A DNA stretch of 64,000 nucleotides from positions 34,831 through 98,830 of the forward strand of contig DFZA01000016.1 in NCBI GenBank assembly GCA_002382665.1, written 5' to 3'. Origin of the DNA: Peptococcaceae bacterium UBA4068 (GTDB taxonomy: Bacteria; Bacillota; Dehalobacteriia; UBA4068). Made by a program: the position numbers and the translations under genes. Positions within the stretch are counted from its first letter, which is position 1. The number at the start of each line of letters is the position of its first letter. The notes below the pieces were generated by a model that ran no database searches, was not told where the DNA came from, and saw only the letters and a list, made by a program, of their open reading frames with translations. Of this stretch, positions 46,516 to 54,685 are shown one piece after another.

Positions 46516-46650
46516 TGCAATCAAACCTCCAAAGTTTATAATAATTACCGGGAATCTCAAATTCCACAACAAGTATAACACCGACTTTTGCACGATGCAA
46601 GATAATAAGCATGAAAATTTGAGAAAAAATGAATATGAATACAAAATTGC

Positions 46651-46679
46651 TTGACAAAAAACAATTACTACCGTTTAAT
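46651..46679 (+). promoter_or_regulatory. Vegetative promoter for the RACo-like gene and rlmD
   Basis: TTGACA, 17 bases, TTTAAT; 20 bases before the start at 46699. Confidence 0.65.
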
Positions 46680-46698
46680 TTAGTTAGAGGTAATTTAT

Positions 46699-48240
46699 AT
46701 GGTATCCATCACATTATACGGCGAAAAAACAAGTTTCGAAACTGCCTTCGGAGATAATTTATATCGATTTTTATCGCAAAAAGGATTGATTACCGCTCCC
46801 TGCGGTGGTAATGGCCGTTGCGGCCGTTGTTTAGTGCGCTATTTTAATAAAAATGCACCTACACCAACAGCTACAGAAATCAGTTTATTATCAAATGCAG
46901 AATTATCAGACGGGTTTAGGCTGGCTTGCTGTCATACAGTAACTTCCGATATCGATATCGATATATTACCAAACAAAAACTTATCCGGCCTTATTGCCCA
47001 TAAACAAAAGAGTTTACAAATAGATCCTGCTTCCGGATACGGCATTGCTTTTGATATCGGTACTACGACAGCCGCCGCATTGCTGGCAAATTTGCAAAAC
47101 GGACAAATTCTCGCATCGGCGGCAACAGCAAATTCACAGCAACGTTTCGGCTCAGACATAATCTCGCGTATCGAATACGCCAGCAAAAATAGCGATGGTA
47201 TTTCACAATTGCATGCGTTGATTATTAAAGATCTACATCATTTGATAAATACTGTTTGCGCTGCTGCAAATATCAGCAGTAACGAAATAGAGCGGATCGT
47301 TGCAGCCGGAAATAATACAATGATTCATATTTTAGCAAATACCAGCCCTGTAAGCATGGGCAGCGCCCCATATCAGCCTGTATTATCCGGCGAGATTATC
47401 TTGGATGCCGCCAAATTTTTGCCTGTAGCAGATAATTGCCAACTATATTGCGTTCCGGCAGCCGATGCATTTATCGGCGGTGATATAATCGCCGGCGCCA
47501 ATTATATATTTGATAATTCCGATCAGCCCCAGTTGATGATCGATATTGGCACAAACGGCGAAATGTTACTAAAAACTAATAATAACTATTACGCTACTGC
47601 CGTAGCGGCATCGCCGGCATTTGAAGGGATGTCCGTCAGTTGCGGTGTTCCGGCTATTGAAGGCGCTATTGATAATATATGGATCAATAATGCTCGTTTT
47701 CAATATACAACCATCGGCAATACAAAAGCCATCGGCATTGCCGGCAGTGGTTTAATTGCTGCTGTTGCCGCCGCGTTGCAGGAGAGGATAATTTCACCAT
47801 CCGGCCACATCAATCAACATCCGCTTGTAACAAAACAAAATGGCGATACCCGCATAATAATCGATGCCGAAGCTAATATTTATATCACGCAAAAAGATAT
47901 TCGTCAAATTCAGCTTGCCAAGTCCGCTATCAAAACCGGTGTTGAGATTCTTTGCACCGTGGCCGGGATAGACTATAATGCTCTGGGAAAAGTATATATT
48001 GCCGGCGGCTTCGGCTTTCATATAAAAAATGACTATTTATGCAAAATAGGTATATTGGCGCCGGAACTCCAGAATAAAATAGAAATAGCAGGGAATACCG
48101 CCTTAGCCGGTGCTTTAGAGGTTTTATTAAATCCCCAGAAATATAACATTGACTCAACTCTCGCCACAAAAGTTAATTGTATAAATCTTTCCCAGTACCA
48201 GGACTTTAACAGATTATTCATTGAGAATATGAGTTTTTAG
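46699..48240 (+). CDS. RACo-like corrinoid-protein activator (ferredoxin + ASKHA ATPase, DUF4445)
   Basis: A 513-residue protein with an N-terminal [2Fe-2S] ferredoxin domain (CGGNGRCGRCLVRY ... RLACC) and a long C-terminal actin-like ATPase domain (GIAFDIGTTTAAALLANL, VAAGNNTMIHIL, LMIDIGTNGEMLL, VYIAGGFGFHI). Homologues reduce inactive cob(II) corrinoid proteins in methyl transfer, as in the Wood-Ljungdahl pathway or methyltransferase systems. No corrinoid methyltransferase is in this window, but metF is at 61 kb. rlmD follows after ten bases. Confidence 0.88.
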   Translation: MVSITLYGEKTSFETAFGDNLYRFLSQKGLITAPCGGNGRCGRCLVRYFNKNAPTPTATEISLLSNAELSDGFRLACCHTVTSDIDIDILPNKNLSGLIAHKQKSLQIDPASGYGIAFDIGTTTAAALLANLQNGQILASAATANSQQRFGSDIISRIEYASKNSDGISQLHALIIKDLHHLINTVCAAANISSNEIERIVAAGNNTMIHILANTSPVSMGSAPYQPVLSGEIILDAAKFLPVADNCQLYCVPAADAFIGGDIIAGANYIFDNSDQPQLMIDIGTNGEMLLKTNNNYYATAVAASPAFEGMSVSCGVPAIEGAIDNIWINNARFQYTTIGNTKAIGIAGSGLIAAVAAALQERIISPSGHINQHPLVTKQNGDTRIIIDAEANIYITQKDIRQIQLAKSAIKTGVEILCTVAGIDYNALGKVYIAGGFGFHIKNDYLCKIGILAPELQNKIEIAGNTALAGALEVLLNPQKYNIDSTLATKVNCINLSQYQDFNRLFIENMSF

Positions 48241-48250
48241 GGGGTGTAAT

Positions 48251-49591
48251 ATGTTAGAAAAAGGACAAACCATTGAATTAATTATTGATGGCTTCACAAT
48301 TAACGGTGATGGCGTTGGCAGATTTGACGAACAAGTTGTCTTTGTTGCTTCAGCATTACCGGGTGAAAAAGTAAAAGTACAGGTCAGCGATATAAAACCG
48401 CGCTACGCCAGAGCCGAAATTGTAGAGTTTATTGAGCCGTCGCCAAACCGCAGAGAACCATTTTGTCCAATAGCGGTAGAGTGTGGTGGCTGTTCACTGC
48501 AGCATATTGATTATTGGGAACAACTTCAATTAAAGCAAGGAATAGTTGCCGATGCGCTACGCCGCATCGGCGGTATTGATATTGGAGTTAATCCGGTTAT
48601 TGCCGCCGACCAACCGTTTAATTACCGCAATCGCGCACAGCTTCATTGCCATTTCGGTAATTTATATCAAGGCGTCGGTTTCTTTCGTAACCGTAGTAAT
48701 CAGGTCATTGATGCGGAAAACTGTCTATTGTTAATGCTGTTGCTCAATGATGCCACAACGCTGCTGAGAAAAATATTGCCGGACTATGCCGATAAGCTAC
48801 GCGACCTAAAGCATATAGCGCTGCATTGTGATACCAAAGGCGACAAACTGATGATCATATTTGTTACCGAGCGCCATCTGCCGGAAATGGAGCAGATCGG
48901 AGCCAAGCTAATTAATACTGATCAACGGATTGTATCCGTTTGGGAAAACTTTGGCCTGCCGGTTTACGGTATATTCGGTATTAAGTGGCGTCACATCTGC
49001 GGTACGGAACGGCTGGAAGATAAATGCGGCGATAACGCAATAGTTTTTTCACCAGGGTCTTTTACGCAGGTCAATCCGCTGCAAATGGCCAAAATGTATA
49101 AATATATACTAGATATTGCTGATTTAACGGGCAACGAAACAGTTCTTGATATATATTCCGGCACCGGCAGTATCGGTTTGATGTTAGCACGGACGGCGGC
49201 AAGAGTGATCTGTATCGAAAACTTTGATCCTGCCGTACAAGACGCCCAGGCCAATGCCCGTCGTAATAATATTGGCAATTGCCGCTTTTTGACCGGTGAA
49301 GCGGAACGGCTGCTGCCGGAATTGGTTGAACAGCGAATTGCCGCCGATCTCATCGTGCTTGACCCGCCGCGCAGCGGCTGTGAAGCTGAGGTTGTCGAAG
49401 CCGCCACGGCTACCAGAGCGGCAAAAATCATCTATGTGTCCTGTGATCCGGCAACTTTAGCCAGAGATTTGCGTCTGCTTACTGCCCACGGCTATCAAAC
49501 TAAAATAGTCCAACCATTCGATATGTTTCCGCAAACAGGGCATGTTGAGTGCGTGACCATGCTTCAACGAGCCTCAAACCATTGGAAATAA
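48251..49591 (+). CDS. rlmD: 23S rRNA (uracil-C5)-methyltransferase RlmD/RlmCD
   Basis: A 446-residue TrmA-family enzyme. It has an N-terminal TRAM domain (INGDGVGRFDEQVVFVA), Fe-S cluster Cys in PIAVECGGCSLQH plus DAENCLL, SAM-binding VLDIYSGTGSIGLMLA, and the catalytic nucleophile in IIYVSCDPATLARDL. The C-terminus reads PQTGHVECVTMLQRASNHWK. The last ten residues differ from the usual HVECVVLMSRV ending, which instead turns up 1 kb downstream, pointing to a recombination event at the gene's 3' end. Confidence 0.93.
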   Translation: MLEKGQTIELIIDGFTINGDGVGRFDEQVVFVASALPGEKVKVQVSDIKPRYARAEIVEFIEPSPNRREPFCPIAVECGGCSLQHIDYWEQLQLKQGIVADALRRIGGIDIGVNPVIAADQPFNYRNRAQLHCHFGNLYQGVGFFRNRSNQVIDAENCLLLMLLLNDATTLLRKILPDYADKLRDLKHIALHCDTKGDKLMIIFVTERHLPEMEQIGAKLINTDQRIVSVWENFGLPVYGIFGIKWRHICGTERLEDKCGDNAIVFSPGSFTQVNPLQMAKMYKYILDIADLTGNETVLDIYSGTGSIGLMLARTAARVICIENFDPAVQDAQANARRNNIGNCRFLTGEAERLLPELVEQRIAADLIVLDPPRSGCEAEVVEAATATRAAKIIYVSCDPATLARDLRLLTAHGYQTKIVQPFDMFPQTGHVECVTMLQRASNHWK

Positions 49592-50599
49592 AGGATTTAG
49601 CAGAATCTACAACAGATGACATTGCTGATACAGTCAGTAATATCAATATGTTAAAGGCTTGTCTTATTATTGTACACGCAAGACATGCAGAAAGCGTGAC
49701 ACTGATGCGTAAAATCCACATTTTACAAGAATAAACTTCTGAAGGGGGGGTATACGAATATCATGTTTGTCTTTTCTGCTATTCGTGAATGGGCGACATT
49801 TGCTGCCGATATCTGTATTTTGTTAATTACTGTCTACACGTTTACCATAACTTTCGTATCAAAAAAAATCAAGTTTTTAAACTTCTCCGAATCGCATTCA
49901 ATAAATGAAGGAGATAATTTCTCGGTCGTTATAGAAAACAAATCCTTGTCTCCTCAAGTTATAAAAAGCATTTATATAATTTTTGAGAACAAATATAAAA
50001 TTGAAGTTAAGAAGTTCGATGCTCCATTGATATTAGAGCCGTATAAAGCACATAAGGTAGAATCAGAAAGATTTTCGTATACCGTACCATCGTTGCACAC
50101 ACTCGTAGGTAAAGACATCGTACTTGAGATAACAACATCCCGCAAGACACTATATTTACCCTTTCATAAAAAAACTCTCAAAGTTACGCCAGATATGAAA
50201 CGTATTCCTTTTAATGTAACAAAAATAACAAATACATATAACGGTAAAATTGTGCCTCAGGGCACGAAATTTATATTGCTTGTCTCAAAAGAGAATTGGA
50301 AGAAAACTGTTTTTATCTTTGCAACTGGCGTGATGACAGATGAAATCCTCGGTTTTAACGGCATACCTGAGGGAGCCGTGAAAGATAAGGATAGTTTGCT
50401 TAATTTTTTAGACAGTTGGCTTAAGCCAAACGGTGTCGCATACTATATAGACCAACCTCGACTAAATCCATTTGCGCAAGAATCTATTGAAAAGTCTCAG
50501 TAAGTAAATGACCTATCTTATTATGTTGTAATCTGCCGCCAAGGGGATACCAGAGGGGTACGACATCTTTTTTGCCCACTCAAGGCACGTTGAGTGCGT
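49541..50599. mobile_element. Probable integration-scar region at the rlmD 3' end
   Basis: CATGTTGAGTGCGT (49541-49554, inside rlmD) and CACGTTGAGTGCGT (50586-50599) form a 14-base direct repeat with one mismatch, bracketing about 1 kb. A third weaker copy lies near 49684 (CATGCAGAAAGCGTGAC), coding HARHAESVTLM. The 3' end of rlmD (rumA) is a known attachment site for integrative conjugative elements. No integrase is present, so if an element was here it has lost its core. Duplications by another route cannot be excluded. Confidence 0.5.
49763..50503 (+). CDS. Orphan protein with one N-terminal membrane helix
   Basis: A 246-residue protein I do not recognise. An N-terminal membrane segment (about residues 12-33: ADICILLITVYTFTITFV) is followed by a soluble domain of about 200 residues rich in alternating hydrophobic residues, suggesting a beta-sandwich (FSVVIENKSLSPQVIKSIYI, FSYTVPSLHTLVG). 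The codon choice looks more mixed than in its neighbours. It lies between rlmD-end scars and has a G-rich ribosome site (GAAGGGGGGG). It may be cargo of a lost mobile element. Confidence 0.65.
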   Translation: MFVFSAIREWATFAADICILLITVYTFTITFVSKKIKFLNFSESHSINEGDNFSVVIENKSLSPQVIKSIYIIFENKYKIEVKKFDAPLILEPYKAHKVESERFSYTVPSLHTLVGKDIVLEITTSRKTLYLPFHKKTLKVTPDMKRIPFNVTKITNTYNGKIVPQGTKFILLVSKENWKKTVFIFATGVMTDEILGFNGIPEGAVKDKDSLLNFLDSWLKPNGVAYYIDQPRLNPFAQESIEKSQ

Positions 50600-50627
50600 A
50601 GTATTGATGTCGCAGGTGGAGAAGTGA
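50532..50627 (+). pseudogene. Displaced 3' end of an rlmD-type gene
   Basis: A short open stretch ending at TGA 50625-50627 codes YDIFFAHSRHVECVVLMSQ followed by VEK. This is the standard C-terminus of Bacillota RlmD/TrmA proteins (DMFPHTRHVECVVLMSRV). No start codon or upstream domain is present. It is probably the original rlmD tail, separated from the gene by about 1 kb. Confidence 0.7.
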
Positions 50628-50798
50628 AAGTGTAATAGCCTATAAATATGGGGCTTGCGAGTTTTTCTGACTGAAACCAGAGTATAAAAATTGTGATTTA
50701 TTACTCTGTGGGGAACATGTCAAAAATGGCGTTTTTGCTTGTGACAGAGCAGAATAGATGTTATTTTCAGACTTAATTTATATTCCGGAGGTGTAAAA

Positions 50799-51116
50799 AT
50801 GGCTTGGGTATATTTGATAATTGGAGGAGTTTTCGAAGTTATATGGGCAATAGCGCTTAAATATTCCCATGGATTTACGAAATTAGTCCCTTCATTAATT
50901 GCTATTGGAGGCATAGTATTCAGCTTATACTTATTGTCACTTGCAACTAAAACACTTCCTATTGGAACGGCATATGCTATTTGGACAGGGATTGGAGCTT
51001 TAGGTGCAGTATTACTAGGCATTTTCCTCTTCAAGGAACCTGTCAGTATTTTAAGGATTGTATTTCTCTGCTTAATAGTGGTTGGAATTTTGGGGTTAAA
51101 ATTGACTGCCAAATAG
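50799..51116 (+). CDS. gdx: SMR-family guanidinium exporter Gdx (SugE-like)
   Basis: A 105-residue four-helix small multidrug resistance protein. GGVFEVIWAIALKYSHGFTK, with the essential Glu in helix 1 and the LKYS-GFT pattern, marks the Gdx/SugE subgroup that exports guanidinium rather than quaternary-amine QacE/EmrE types. Expected to act as a proton-coupled dimer. A GGAGG ribosome site precedes it. The 170-base leader has two hairpins (50680-50710, 50715-50740) but I see no recognisable guanidine riboswitch. Confidence 0.88.
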   Translation: MAWVYLIIGGVFEVIWAIALKYSHGFTKLVPSLIAIGGIVFSLYLLSLATKTLPIGTAYAIWTGIGALGAVLLGIFLFKEPVSILRIVFLCLIVVGILGLKLTAK

Positions 51117-51246
51117 TAATATCGCAACAATGATGATCTGCTCAAGAAAACAAGCAAAGTAATCATACTTCTAATATCATTGTTATAATAATTAATAAAT
51201 TTAAGGCATTGGTCAAACTCATAAGAGAAGAATAACAAAAAATATG

Positions 51247-51270
51247 GAGGCTGGGATTAATCCCAGCCTC
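51247..51270 (-). terminator. Terminator after the PPOX-family gene
   Basis: GAGGCTGGGA pairs with TCCCAGCCTC around a TTAA loop; a T-run follows on the minus strand. Confidence 0.85.
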
Positions 51271-51282
51271 ATTTAAATTGTT

Positions 51283-51675
51283 TTAAAACTTTATTACCCT
51301 CGGTGCATCGGTATAAGATGATATAGTGGCGGTAGCGTCTTTAAGATAGAATACTTGATTGTTACCATCTCCGGCTGCATACATTTTTTGTAGCATCGGG
51401 TAGGCGTCCAGTATGTGTTTTTGTGCCTCAATATTATCATCCTCGATAGCGGTTGCCTCTATCCGAATCCACTTGCCGTCCAACAGACCGCATATTTCAA
51501 TTTTAGGATTCAACTTTATCTGCTTTGATACATTTTTAACTTTACCTGTCTGAAAATATAGCTTATTTTCAAAAATATCCACTGTACCAAAAGGACGAAC
51601 CCTTGGTTGATCGCCGTCCATAGTCGCGAGAAAATAAGTGTCGCACTTTTTGAGAAATTCATATACTTCTTGCAT
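51283..51675 (-). CDS. Pyridoxamine 5'-phosphate oxidase-like (split-barrel) protein
   Basis: A 130-residue flavin-reductase-type split barrel. It opens MQEVYEFLKKCDTYFLATMDG, then QPRVRPFGTVDIFENKLYFQ and VKNVSKQIKLNPKIEIC, which are typical of PPOX-family proteins binding FMN or F420. The true substrate is unknown. The ATG at 51675 has GGGGG eight bases upstream; the TTG at 51690 lies on that site. Confidence 0.85.
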   Translation of the reverse strand: MQEVYEFLKKCDTYFLATMDGDQPRVRPFGTVDIFENKLYFQTGKVKNVSKQIKLNPKIEICGLLDGKWIRIEATAIEDDNIEAQKHILDAYPMLQKMYAAGDGNNQVFYLKDATATISSYTDAPRVIKF

Positions 51676-51702
51676 AGTATATACCCCCAATTTAAATAAT
51701 TA

Positions 51703-51731
51703 TTGACATTTTATTACTTTATATATATTAT
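51703..51731 (+). promoter_or_regulatory. Vegetative promoter upstream of the SGN-repeat protein
   Basis: TTGACA, 17 bases, TATTAT. The start codon is about 180 bases downstream, leaving a long leader. Confidence 0.5.
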
Positions 51732-51838
51732 AATTAAACAACACTATAGTAAATAAATCAATAACTAATTATTATATAATTAGTATGAAATAGTATACCA
51801 AAGCTATGTATAACAATATATTTGCAATTTACCATATT

Positions 51839-51889
51839 AATAGGTCTTACACGGGATCAAGTGGTAAAAATGTTATCCTTCTGCCTATT
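51839..51889 (+). other. Foldable leader segment before the SGN-repeat gene
   Basis: AATAGG (51839-51844) pairs with CCTATT (51884-51889). Inside, GGATcAA (51854-51860) pairs with TTATCC (51873-51878), leaving A-rich internal loops. It ends 23 bases before the start codon, where a fold could affect translation. I could not match it to a known riboswitch class. Confidence 0.4.
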
Positions 51890-51912
51890 AACAAGTGAGA
51901 GGATTGGGTTTT

Positions 51913-53133
51913 ATGTCAAAGCTGATAAAAAAAATAACTAAAAGTGAAAGCGGACAAGCTATAGTATTGGTTGCCTTGGCAATGGTGGCGATGCTTGGTT
52001 TTGCAGCAATAGCGGTTGATGTAGGTTCGGTTGCTCTGCAAAAATCAAACTTACAGGATGCTGCCGACGCTGCTGCATTAGCCGCAGCAAATGATCTCTC
52101 AAACCCCTCAACTGCTAAAAGTACCGCAGTCACTTATGCCGGACAAAATGGCATGAAGGCAACACAAAATGGAGTCACGAAAGATGGAGATACCGTTACT
52201 GTAACGACTCCATATAATGGTGACTCAACCAAGATTAAGGTTGAATGTAAAAGAACGGTTACATATACGCTGGCTCAGATTTTAGGTTCTAATAATACGA
52301 CAGTTACAGCCAGTGCGGTTGCCCAAAAAACTACAGGAGGCGGAGGAAGCAACGGAAGCGCTGCTTTTGGTTATGCGCTTTTTTCCGGGGACAAAACTCC
52401 TTCTGGTGCATTAACTATGAGTGGTAACAGTAATATAACAGGAAATGTTCATACTAACTCCAGCTGTACTATGAGCGGAAATGGCACTATAAATGGCTCG
52501 GTGGAAGCTGTATCAACATTTACAGCATCTGGCAATTGTAGTATATCCAATATATGCCAGGCATCAAGTGTTTCCAAAGGCAAAAATTGTTATATTGGTA
52601 CTATAATCCAAAGTCCTGCTCCGTTCGTGGCTATGCCTGACGATTTTTCTGATATAATTAAAAGTGAAGCTGACGCAGCAGGAACGATGTCTAAACAAAA
52701 TAAAAATATCAGTGGCAATACAACCGTTTCTTCTCCTATTTATATTAAAGGAGATTTAACAATAAGTGGTAACACTACAATGACCTTCACTTCGCCAATT
52801 TATGTGGATGGGAATATTACAATCAGCGGTAATTATTCATATCCGGGAAGCTGTATCTTTGCTACCGGCTACATTACACTTTCCGGAAACAACAATTCAA
52901 CTAATAACAAAGTATTGATTTACTCACAAAAGAAGGATATTACGATAAGTGGCAATTCTGCCCCCAGCGGTGTTGTTTTCGCACCAAAAGGGAGAATAAC
53001 CATATCCGGCAATTCAGTCCACGGCAGAGTAATAGCAAACACGGTCACGTTAAGTGGCAATTATGATATTACCAGTGGATCAGATGATCTTAAATGTCTT
53101 CCTGGAGAAGATTCAATTAAACTTGTTAATTAA
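51913..53133 (+). CDS. TadG/TadE-like membrane-anchored protein with SGN repeats
   Basis: A 406-residue protein. The N-terminus SESGQAIVLVALAMVAMLGF followed by AAIAVDVGSVALQ, then DAADAAALAAAN, is the TadG-like (Flp pilus assembly) N-terminal domain with one membrane helix. A Gly-rich linker (GGGGSNGS) leads to a region with about ten copies of a (T)-x-SGN motif (TMSGNSNI, TMSGNGTI, TISGNTTM, TISGNYSY, TLSGNNNS and others) spaced like turns of a beta-helix. It probably folds as a right-handed beta-solenoid on the cell surface. No other tad genes are nearby. Start at 51913 after AGAGGA. Confidence 0.78.
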   Translation: MSKLIKKITKSESGQAIVLVALAMVAMLGFAAIAVDVGSVALQKSNLQDAADAAALAAANDLSNPSTAKSTAVTYAGQNGMKATQNGVTKDGDTVTVTTPYNGDSTKIKVECKRTVTYTLAQILGSNNTTVTASAVAQKTTGGGGSNGSAAFGYALFSGDKTPSGALTMSGNSNITGNVHTNSSCTMSGNGTINGSVEAVSTFTASGNCSISNICQASSVSKGKNCYIGTIIQSPAPFVAMPDDFSDIIKSEADAAGTMSKQNKNISGNTTVSSPIYIKGDLTISGNTTMTFTSPIYVDGNITISGNYSYPGSCIFATGYITLSGNNNSTNNKVLIYSQKKDITISGNSAPSGVVFAPKGRITISGNSVHGRVIANTVTLSGNYDITSGSDDLKCLPGEDSIKLVN

Positions 53134-53189
53134 AGCTAAAAATGTTATTATATTGATAATTTCATATTGTTTAAGTAGGGAGTATATTT

Positions 53190-53543
53190 ATGAAGGCTCA
53201 GCAATCTCATACCCATACAGCATCTGATGGCACGCAATATACGCACAGTCATAATAATATCGAAGGCCATGAACATAAACACACTCACCAAAATACCAAA
53301 GCCGTAATAAACCGTCTCTCCCGCGCCATTGGACACCTGGAATCAGTAAAAAGGATGGTAGAGGATGGTAAAGACTGCAGCGAGGTATTGATTCAATTGT
53401 CTGCGGTTATTTCGGCTCTCAATGGTACCGGCAAGGTTATCTTAAAAGATCATTTAGAACATTGTATTGTAGATGCCGTTGAATCAGGTGATGAAGAAGC
53501 AATTGAGAATCTTAATCGCGCGATCGATAGTTTTATTAAATAA
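53190..53543 (+). CDS. CsoR/FrmR-family regulator with His-rich N-terminus
   Basis: A 117-residue DUF156 repressor. Residues 1-36 are rich in His (QSHTHTASDGTQYTHSHNN, GHEHKHTH), unusual for the family. The helical core has INRLSRAIGHLESVKRMVED, then DCSEVLIQLSAVISALN, and DHLEHCIVDAV. Cys in DCSEV and His/Cys in DHLEHC match the CsoR Cys-His-Cys ligand set, suggesting Cu(I), Ni or related sensing. Usual CsoR genes sit beside CopA or a nickel exporter; here the neighbours are membrane proteins of unknown role. Confidence 0.87.
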   Translation: MKAQQSHTHTASDGTQYTHSHNNIEGHEHKHTHQNTKAVINRLSRAIGHLESVKRMVEDGKDCSEVLIQLSAVISALNGTGKVILKDHLEHCIVDAVESGDEEAIENLNRAIDSFIK

Positions 53544-53631
53544 CGAAATTCAATAATATCCCCATCCGGGGCATCAACATATATAAAATAATTAAAAATT
53601 GCCATCCTTATATTTTTTAATAGCGGCATTT

Positions 53632-53668
53632 AAGTGCGTATTTTTCTTTTTGAAAAATACGCACTTTT
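53632..53668 (+). terminator. Terminator after the CsoR-family gene
   Basis: AAGTGCGTATTTTTC (53632-53646) pairs with GAAAAATACGCACTT (53652-53666), followed by T. Confidence 0.8.
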
Positions 53669-53684
53669 TATCCCCCAGAGCGGC

Positions 53685-53714
53685 TTGTATAAAAACAGAG
53701 CATTGTACTATAAT
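53685..53714 (+). promoter_or_regulatory. Promoter for the two small membrane protein genes
   Basis: TTGTAT, 18 bases, TATAAT; 60 bases before the start at 53774. A C-rich TATCCCCC (53670-53677) lies just upstream, loosely like a CsoR half-site. Confidence 0.45.
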
Positions 53715-53773
53715 CTTCGCGGAATATAACATTTCATTATCATTAAATATTCATAATTAGGAGGTAGAACGAT

Positions 53774-54184
53774 ATGGCATGTTTTACGGTACCTTTGGCA
53801 GAGGCAATTATTGTCACAGTTGTAAAAAAGGTTGTGGAAAAAAAAGAAAGAGATTCTCAGGTGAAATGTACCAAACAATCAGAATTAGTTTCAGCAAATG
53901 AAACAGGTTTAAGCTGGAGTCAAAAATTGAGTTGGCTAACCAGGTTATTGTGGGGTGGAGTAGTTTTATTAGCTTTGGAACATATATGGCACGGAGAAGT
54001 AGTCCCCTGGATGCCGTTTCTGACTGCCATGAACAATCCGGCGGATATTGCTCCAATGCTGCATGAGATCGCAACAATTGGTACATCAATGGCTGTGTTT
54101 GTAACCTTAATATGGATAGTTATGGTACTGGTCGCCGATCATAAAGTAAAATATATTTCAAAAAATGTTAAAGTGGAAAATTAA
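53774..54184 (+). CDS. Small membrane protein of unknown function (first of a pair)
   Basis: A 136-residue protein. The N-terminus is short and hydrophobic (PLAEAIIVTVVKKVVEKKE), then a charged loop and at least two membrane helices (LLWGGVVLLALEHIWH and AVFVTLIWIVMVLVADH). The sequence EHIWHGEVVPWMPFLTAM with two His, a Glu and Trp/Pro is striking and may be functional. Similar proteins occur in other clostridia but I recall no named function. The start has AGGAGG. The next gene is 14 bases downstream. Confidence 0.75.
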   Translation: MACFTVPLAEAIIVTVVKKVVEKKERDSQVKCTKQSELVSANETGLSWSQKLSWLTRLLWGGVVLLALEHIWHGEVVPWMPFLTAMNNPADIAPMLHEIATIGTSMAVFVTLIWIVMVLVADHKVKYISKNVKVEN

Positions 54185-54198
54185 CGGAGGAATAGAAC

Positions 54199-54501
54199 AT
54201 GTATCTAATTTTTACTGCAATAGCAGCCTTAGTATCAACCGTCATCTGGTATAAAAATGCACCGGAAGACAAATATATGTTAAGCACGTTAAGTTTAATT
54301 TATTGGGGCGCAACACTGATGTGGTTTGTTGACCATGTTATGGCATATCTAATCGAAGGCGGAGAATTCTTTGAAATCACTTTAGATGCTACCTTGCTAG
54401 GTGTTACTGTTGTTCTCTTAGGTTTACTGGTATGGTTGATTATATTATTGGTCAAAGACCCTAAAAAAGTCTTTTATAAAGTATTGCATTCAAAAAGATA
54501 A
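54199..54501 (+). CDS. Small membrane protein of unknown function (second of a pair)
   Basis: A 100-residue protein with three predicted membrane helices (about residues 2-18, 30-52, 66-90). It has a conserved-looking YWGATLMWFVDHVMAYLIEG with an Asp-His pair inside the second helix. The basic C-terminal tail is cytoplasmic if helices are odd-numbered. It is paired with the preceding gene (GGAGG between them). With the CsoR-family gene just upstream the two may respond to a metal or thiol stress; this is inference. Confidence 0.75.
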   Translation: MYLIFTAIAALVSTVIWYKNAPEDKYMLSTLSLIYWGATLMWFVDHVMAYLIEGGEFFEITLDATLLGVTVVLLGLLVWLIILLVKDPKKVFYKVLHSKR

Positions 54502-54527
54502 CTATTCTTGTCTCATATTATTAAATG

Positions 54528-54578
54528 GCCCTATAGAATAAACTCTTTTATATGAGTTAGTCAAAATAGGGTCATTTT
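54528..54578 (+). terminator. Terminator after the membrane pair
   Basis: GGCCCTAT...AACTC pairs with GAGTT...ATAGGGTC, followed by ATTTTTA. The stem is long with internal loops. Confidence 0.75.
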
Positions 54579-54685
54579 TATGCCTTTAAGCAGGTAATTA
54601 ACATATTGTTGCGAATTATATATATGAAATATTTATTAACATTATTATTTGACGCCCAATATCTAAGAATGGAGAAGGGAAGTAT

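Noticed and set aside
49549..49734. A 61-residue frame overlapping the end of rlmD
   Set aside because: It has no ribosome site, starts with GTG inside rlmD, and its only recognisable part is the HARHAESVTLM scar. It is better read as a repeat remnant than a gene.
50640..50798. Possible guanidine riboswitch before gdx
   Set aside because: There are two hairpins, but I cannot see the ACGR loops of guanidine-II or the conserved segments of the I and III classes.
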